NCBI GenBank assembly: GCA_036245805.1
Contig: BTRK01000005.1
Location: 12,586,001 to 12,650,000, forward strand
DNA: 64,000 nt
Direction: 5' to 3'
DNA from: Pristionchus mayeri
Taxonomy: Eukaryota > Nematoda > Chromadorea > Rhabditida > Neodiplogasteridae
The notes beneath the pieces were generated by a model. That model was not told the DNA's origin and made no database searches. It saw only the letters and a program-made list of their open reading frames with translations. Position 1 is the first letter of the stretch; every line of letters starts with the position of its first letter. The position numbers were made by a program, and so were the translations under genes. Shown here in pieces: positions 58,826-64,000 of this stretch.

Positions 58826-60703
58826 TCAAAGTGCGCAATTCTTGTATTTGGCGTAGACAGTCTGACCAACGTGAATGTATCCGGGTTTGATCAGGCCTGC
58901 ATGGATAATACAGCTTTCAATACCAATACCAATACACTAATTCATACCAGCATTGATTCCGAAAACGGGCGCTTGTCCGTGCTTCTCACGTAAGGGACCT
59001 TCAGGAGCCAGACGGATTCTAAAGATTACAAATTTACCATTTTTGGGTTTTAATAGGGTAATCAAGTATGAAGAAAGGTTGAGACATCTGCCTAGATATG
59101 GAGGGAGGCAGGAGAAAAAACAATAACTTCATGGAATGGAGTGATCTCACTCTCTCATTCGTTTCAATGGCTGCATCTCACTGCTCTTCACTCCAATATC
59201 CGGATTGACGGTTATAAGGACGCATCTGAAAATGATCAGAGCTACACATTGTAACTAGCAATGGGGATGGTGAAGAATTCATTGCGGACTGTCGAAATAG
59301 GCCTGGTAGAATCTATGGTTATCAATCGAAGCCCGTTTGATAAATTTACTTACCACTCATTGCAAAAACCGAAATGTAAAAGAAACTGCAAATATGTCCA
59401 CTAAATGTATAATACTCTCTATGGACACGTGATTGGTACTATTCGACGCTTCAATTCCCTAATTAACCTCGTGCATGGTTTATAACACATCAGCTCGACT
59501 CCGCCGATTCGAACCTCCGCCCAACGATCTTCGTCCCATGCGGGACTCAAATCGACGACGATATTAGCACGGAACCATTCTGACGAGATCTGCAGATCGT
59601 TATTATCGATATAATGATCAGTTTTTTCGAGACACAGATGGTAGTCTGGCAGAGTGAGAACGTTGGTTCGAATCCCATCCACGACAAGACTGCTTTTACA
59701 GAACTAACGTCATAGGTGCTGGCTTTACAAAGAAGGAGGGAGTGAAAGTAGTATGACGGGCTATTCAGTGAGTGATAAATTATAGCTCTGCGCTTATTGT
59801 AATAATGCCCTCCTTCATTAAAAAATATCAGTGTAAATGTTGCTCATTGAAAGTGTTCTAAAGTTCCTCAGCATGTTACACTTTACGAAACTAAACATTG
59901 TACAAACGCACCGGAGTTTCCATTTCTTTGTTCAATGCTTTCAATGATTCTTCAGTTGATATGTGATACGGAGAAAGATCCACGTAGCGGACCTCAATAG
60001 CACAATTCTAAATCGAGTACTCTCAAGAAACGGACAGGGTCTGAGCGTTTGGGAAACGGATTCATCGACCAGCCGGGATCCACTGTGCAAGGCCGGCCAT
60101 TGAATAGGTCGTCCCGGAAGTATATCAGTCGGATGCCTACGGTTGTTGATATTCGATCGGCTTTTCATGGGAGCGTGTAAAATGAAAAGATGATTACCCG
60201 AAATGTTCTTGCTAATTCTTACCTGTCATTTCCAGGTACTCGGTGAAAAATTTCGCGGCAGCTTCGCCACAGTCAAGCCCGTCTACTGGCAAGCCGAGTT
60301 TCCTGCGAGGCGGCATTTACCAGATGGTGTTGTGCACCAAAAAACTCACGTTGCTCGGCGCACAATGCGCTGTTCGATAACGTCGGCCAACATGACGCTG
60401 ACTGACTCTCCCTCGGGTGTTGATAGGGTGAGCACACCGTCGGCGACTTTCACCTGAAGAGGCATGGTCACAAACGACACTAGATCGCACAATCACCATC
60501 GGATGATAACCACAACACTAGTGTTTTTCACATTTCGGACATATGCGGCGAATTGTAAACACATTTCGCACCTGGATAAGCATCATTCGCGGGGCGTCGC
60601 GTGCAGTGAGCATCACTCCCGTGTCCTCGTAAATGGCAGTGAATTCGCGATCGCGATTTTCGCCAAATCGAGGACCCAACTCATCGCAGTAGAGGGAGAA
60701 CAC
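58826..60703 (-). CDS. MOSC-domain protein, mitochondrial amidoxime-reducing component (mARC)-like, 5' exons missing
   Basis: Minus-strand exons 60572-60703, 60350-60453, 60223-60302, 60036-60136, 59912-60007, 59468-59589, 59151-59225, 58944-59020 and 58826-58896. In order they encode DREFTAIYEDTGVMLTARDA-PRMMLIQ (MOSC N-terminal barrel), VDGLDCGEAAAKFFTEYL, IRLIYFRDDL, VRYVDLSPYHISTEESLKAL, FRANIVVDLSPAWDEDRWAE, GGVELMCYKPCTRCVLITV, PVFGINA and GYIHVGQTVYAKYKNCAL with a stop. FRANIVVD, W.E.RIG and CTRC belong to the MOSC domain; the last cysteine can bind molybdenum cofactor in mARC enzymes, which reduce N-hydroxylated compounds with cytochrome b5. The N-terminal targeting and first MOSC_N exons are not found; a 1 kb foldback repeat begins 137 bp upstream and may separate them. 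Confidence 0.85.
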
Positions 60704-60840
60704 CTTAGAGGGAAGGATAGAAAAGAATTGAAGTCATTCTCTCTATCACAACTCCATAATAGGGACTAGTTGTATGTACACACAACTTATAAATGAGTGT
60801 TTTTTAACAAGGATCTCTAACATTTAATCATTACTTACTT

Positions 60841-61871
60841 ATCACGCCTTTCACGAGAGAATCGAGCTAGAATCGCAATTATTTGGAATGGAAGGAAAAT
60901 CTTGAAATTGGTTCTGACTAGTTTTGGGCACCTTGAGGTATTCCTAGTAGTCCCCCAAAGTCTTATTTTGCATACTTCATTTTCAAGCACCCAGCATGAG
61001 GTCGGAGATCGGCACCTCCTCCTTTCACGGCGAATATCTCATTTCTCGTGTAAGATAATCGAACTTTGCACTCTGAGTGACCCCCACTATTTTTTCGAGC
61101 TCTATCGACCCATCCAAACCGTTTCCGCCAAAAGTAAATTTCAACCATGCAACATTCACGACAGATTTTCTCGAAAATGTAAGCAAAGGAGCAGCTCAAA
61201 ATATCACAGTACATGCAGCGCATCAAGAGCTTTAGAATGAATGGCTTGCGCCGAAAATACGATCCCATTGGTGAGACTTGTGCCGATTTTAGATTTCCTT
61301 ATCATTTGAACTTCATTTTCAACAGAATAATTTACACTCACACCGCTCTCATCGGAGAAAGCGATCAAGAATGATCGTTTTCACTATTTATTTCTGTTGA
61401 AAATATAGTTCAAATGATAAGGATATCTAAAATCGGCACAAGTCTCACCAATGAGATCGTATTTCCGGCGCAAGCCATTCATTCTAGACCTCTTGATGCG
61501 CTGCATGTACTGTGAAATTTTGATCTGCTCCTTTGCCTACATTTTCGAGAAAATCTGCAATGAATGTAGCATGGTTAATATTTACTTTTAGGAGAAACGG
61601 TTTACATGGGCCGATAGAGCTCGAAAAATTAGTGGGGGTCACTCAGAGTGCAACGTTTGATTATCTTACACGAGAAATGAGATATTCGCCGTGAAAGGAG
61701 GCGGTGCCGATCTCCGACCTGATGCTGGGTGCTTGAAAATGAAGTATGCAAAATAAGACTTTGGGGGACTACTAGGAATACCTCAAGGTGCCCACAACTA
61801 GTCAGAACCAATTTCAAGATTTCCCTTCCATTCCGTGTTTCAGCTCGAATCTCTCGTGGGAGGCGTGTTAT
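60841..61871. repeat. Foldback repeat family A, copy 2, complete
   Basis: A 1.03 kb near-perfect palindrome. It starts ATCACGCCTTTCACGAGAGA and ends in the mirror form TCTCGTGGGAGGCGTGTTAT; the centre is near 61355. Mirror frames (e.g. LILHTSFSSTQH in both arms) show the symmetry at protein-translation level. Same family as 265-984. Confidence 0.92.
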
Positions 61872-63687
61872 GCTATCATTATATCGTCGCGCGGGGGCGT
61901 AGATTTAAATTATTTATAGTGTTAAAACGCTGTCTCGGTAATAACGGAGGGGTAGGTGGCACATAGCTTCAAAATCATCTCAGGAAGTTCAAACTTTGGG
62001 ATGAGAGTGTCTATGGGTGGGATACACTTCAGCCAAAAAATTAGACCCAAAAGTTGATCTTTGAACTTTCAGATCGAAATTTTTTATCGTGAACTTAGCC
62101 CCATGTATTATATACCGTTCGATAGAGCATAAACAGTTATATCAGAATCCCGGTTTTCGTTATCGTAGAGCATCGGGTATTCATAAAATCGATAATTATG
62201 TAAAATTTTCATTTTTTTCATACTTTCAGACAAATATTTCGTCAAGTTCCAATTGCGGCTACCCCGCAGCAATTGGATATATGGTGTGAAATTTGATGCT
62301 GAATCCGAAAAAAAATACTAGAATGTGATCCGAGGTGCCGGACACGTGCTATGTATGAAAAACTAGCAATCAATTTCCGACGCGGGTTCGATTCCGCTTG
62401 GCGGAATGAACTTTTACCAATTTTTTTTCTCGCTTAGGTGTGCTTGTTTTCAACATTTATGAACTTTGGATGATATTCCGTGTCATTTTGAAATGTTTCC
62501 ATTAGTTTCAAGTAGAGATTTACTTTATCTGATATAATATCTCAATTTATGCACGTTTCAGAGAGGAAGGCAGAACTTCCACTTGTACAAGAAGTGGACG
62601 AAACAATCAACATCAATAGCAAACTAAACTAATTCCAGAATATTTGAATCTTCTATAGTACCTTCGCCTTAGTGTACGTTGATGTTCTATAGGCATCCAT
62701 CTCTCCGGCGATGACACGAGCCAAGACAGCACCAATATGGAAATGCATATGTTTGCTCTCTAGATATTAGGTTGTAACATAAGTTTTGTCGCATTTCGGA
62801 GGTTCACAATATTTCCATGAAGGATACTTCTCAAACATTATCAATGCCTGACCTCCTAGTATATGTTTGGGGTGTTCATGCACATTCAAACCATAGGGTA
62901 GAGCTGAACTGCGCACGCTGGCTATGCGAAAAATATTAATATGAACTGATTTAAATTTGGTGCAGATTTTATTAATTCGTTTGATCGGGTGCTAGTTCGC
63001 AGAGATGAATAATGAACCAAACTTCTACAGCATGGTGATATACCCCGTCAATGCTCTTTCAAAATATACTCCAGATATGGTGCTATGTTGAGCGGAACCA
63101 AAGATATACTTCACTGAGTGTAAGGTTAGCCGCTGATTAGTAGCCAACTTGACCAACTCTTCTGAATCCAGAATTGCAACAACAGTGACTAACATAAGTG
63201 CGTTCAATTACCACTCATGGAGGTATAATTTATCATTAAACAAGTGAGAGAAAGAACACTCCACTTGTGGGAAATTTGAATTTTTATTAATTCAATTCGC
63301 GCACAATTTTACCAAAATTTGCAAGTTTAGGTGTTTCGAATTAAAGATTGTCATTCAAAAGCTATTTATTTCCAAACTTATCCCAAGTAGATACTAGTAA
63401 GGGAAGGGTTTATGGTTCGGATGGACACAACAAATCAGATATTGAACATGTGTGCGAGGTAGGAATATGAACAAAGTGCCGATTTCAGTAGTTTAATTTA
63501 CATACCATCGTTCTGAATGGAGCCACTTATCTCAACAGAACCCAATCTACCCCAAACTTTGTCTGCACACTGACCACTTTGGGTGAACTATATTCCACCA
63601 CTATTTGGATCTGGATATCTCGATTTCGATTTTCGATTTCGATCGATTTTAACACATTTATCTAGAGGTCATTAGATTCTCGGGAGA
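61872..63687. other. Gene-free stretch with an isolated exon-like end and a tRNA T-arm-like motif
   Basis: At about 62560-62632 (+), after TTTCAG, a frame ERKAELPLVQEVDETININS ends in a stop; no partner exon is visible. At 62380-62402 a GCGGGTTCGATTCCGC motif resembles a tRNA T-arm but no cloverleaf closes. Nothing else is supported. Confidence 0.4.
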
Positions 63688-64000
63688 TCAGGCGAGAGCT
63701 CTGATGTGCATGGTGTTCCAGTTAGAGCTTCGTGCTTGATTGAGAAAATTTGGGCCTGTTGCTTTGCGGAAAGAGTCGCTCCATCTCGTGATTGGGCGGC
63801 CGCGGCTCCTCTTTCTCCGCGGAATCCATTCGATCACAGATCGGCTCCACTTCCGGCAATCATCATTCGCGATCTTATGCAACCAAAACCATTTCCTTTT
63901 CTGAGCAGTGCGAACGAAGTCCTGAACTCTAGTTGAATCTCGCAACCTCTCATTAGAGACATGATCGAGCACAGTACAGCCAACCATCCAACGTTCCATT
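63688..64000 (-). pseudogene. RTE-type LINE, C-terminal end of reverse transcriptase ORF
   Basis: A minus-strand frame entering from the window edge reads MERWMVGCTVLDHVSNERLR, KRKWFWLHKIANDD, RGRPITRWSDSFRKATGPNF, the layout seen after the polymerase domain of RTE/BovB-class LINEs (RWM.G...D...NE.. then RGRP..RW.D). The rest of the element, if present, lies beyond the window. Confidence 0.8.

Noticed and set aside
62330..62412. tRNA gene
   Set aside because: Only the T-arm-like GCGGGTTCGATTCCGC is convincing; the acceptor and anticodon stems do not pair.

Overview
The window looks like accessory DNA from a nematode. Supporting signs are many short introns with GT-AG and GC-AG ends, Str-type chemoreceptor genes, a transthyretin-like secreted protein gene, a cluster of genes encoding two C-type lectin domains plus a CUB domain, Tc1/mariner elements, and acceptor-like sites just before start codons that resemble spliced-leader sites. 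A diplogastrid such as Pristionchus would fit, but the species cannot be fixed from sequence alone. All gene models were made by reading; exon ends may be off by a few bases.

Layout: 265-984 foldback repeat; 1267-2511 dead mariner; 2639-4827 (+) lectin/CUB gene; 5058-10413 (-) transthyretin-like gene whose fifth exon is split by a 3.9 kb hAT-type element (5734-9678) that carries amplified copies of a lectin-gene 3' end; 10642-26430 (-) second lectin/CUB gene, split by an 11.5 kb TTAA-flanked element (10966-22475) and by smaller insertions; 26492-34046 a repeat-only stretch (mariner-type and hAT-type non-autonomous elements, two long palindromes); 34198-36568 and 37052-39776 (-) two more lectin/CUB genes; 40118 and 47500 two tRNA-Ile(UAU) genes in opposite orientation; 40427-42223 (-) chemoreceptor-like gene; 43215-46785 foldback element containing a ~67 bp satellite; 48334-50612 (+) Str receptor; 51081-52021 and 53215-55292 (-) paralogous small coiled-coil genes; 56952-58499 (+) Str receptor; 58826-60703 (-) mARC/MOSC gene without its 5' exons; 60841-61871 foldback repeat; 63688-64000 end of a LINE.

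The most striking object is the 11.5 kb element. It has TTAA target duplications and an 18 bp perfect terminal inverted repeat. It encodes a P2RX7 C-terminal ('ballast') domain protein followed closely, in operon-like fashion, by a THAP-domain transposase of Kolobok type, and on the other strand a second, divergent THAP/Kolobok-type transposase. Between them lie shuffled exon-like pieces of three ribosomal protein genes (RPS18, RPL3, RPS2) and a possible ISXO2/Merlin fragment.

The second theme is gene capture: the hAT-type element in the transthyretin-like gene holds a 153 bp piece of the neighbouring lectin gene inside a 569 bp tandem array. The third theme is the density of long palindromes (at least seven large inverted-repeat structures), several of them in introns, which could yield hairpin RNA if transcribed.
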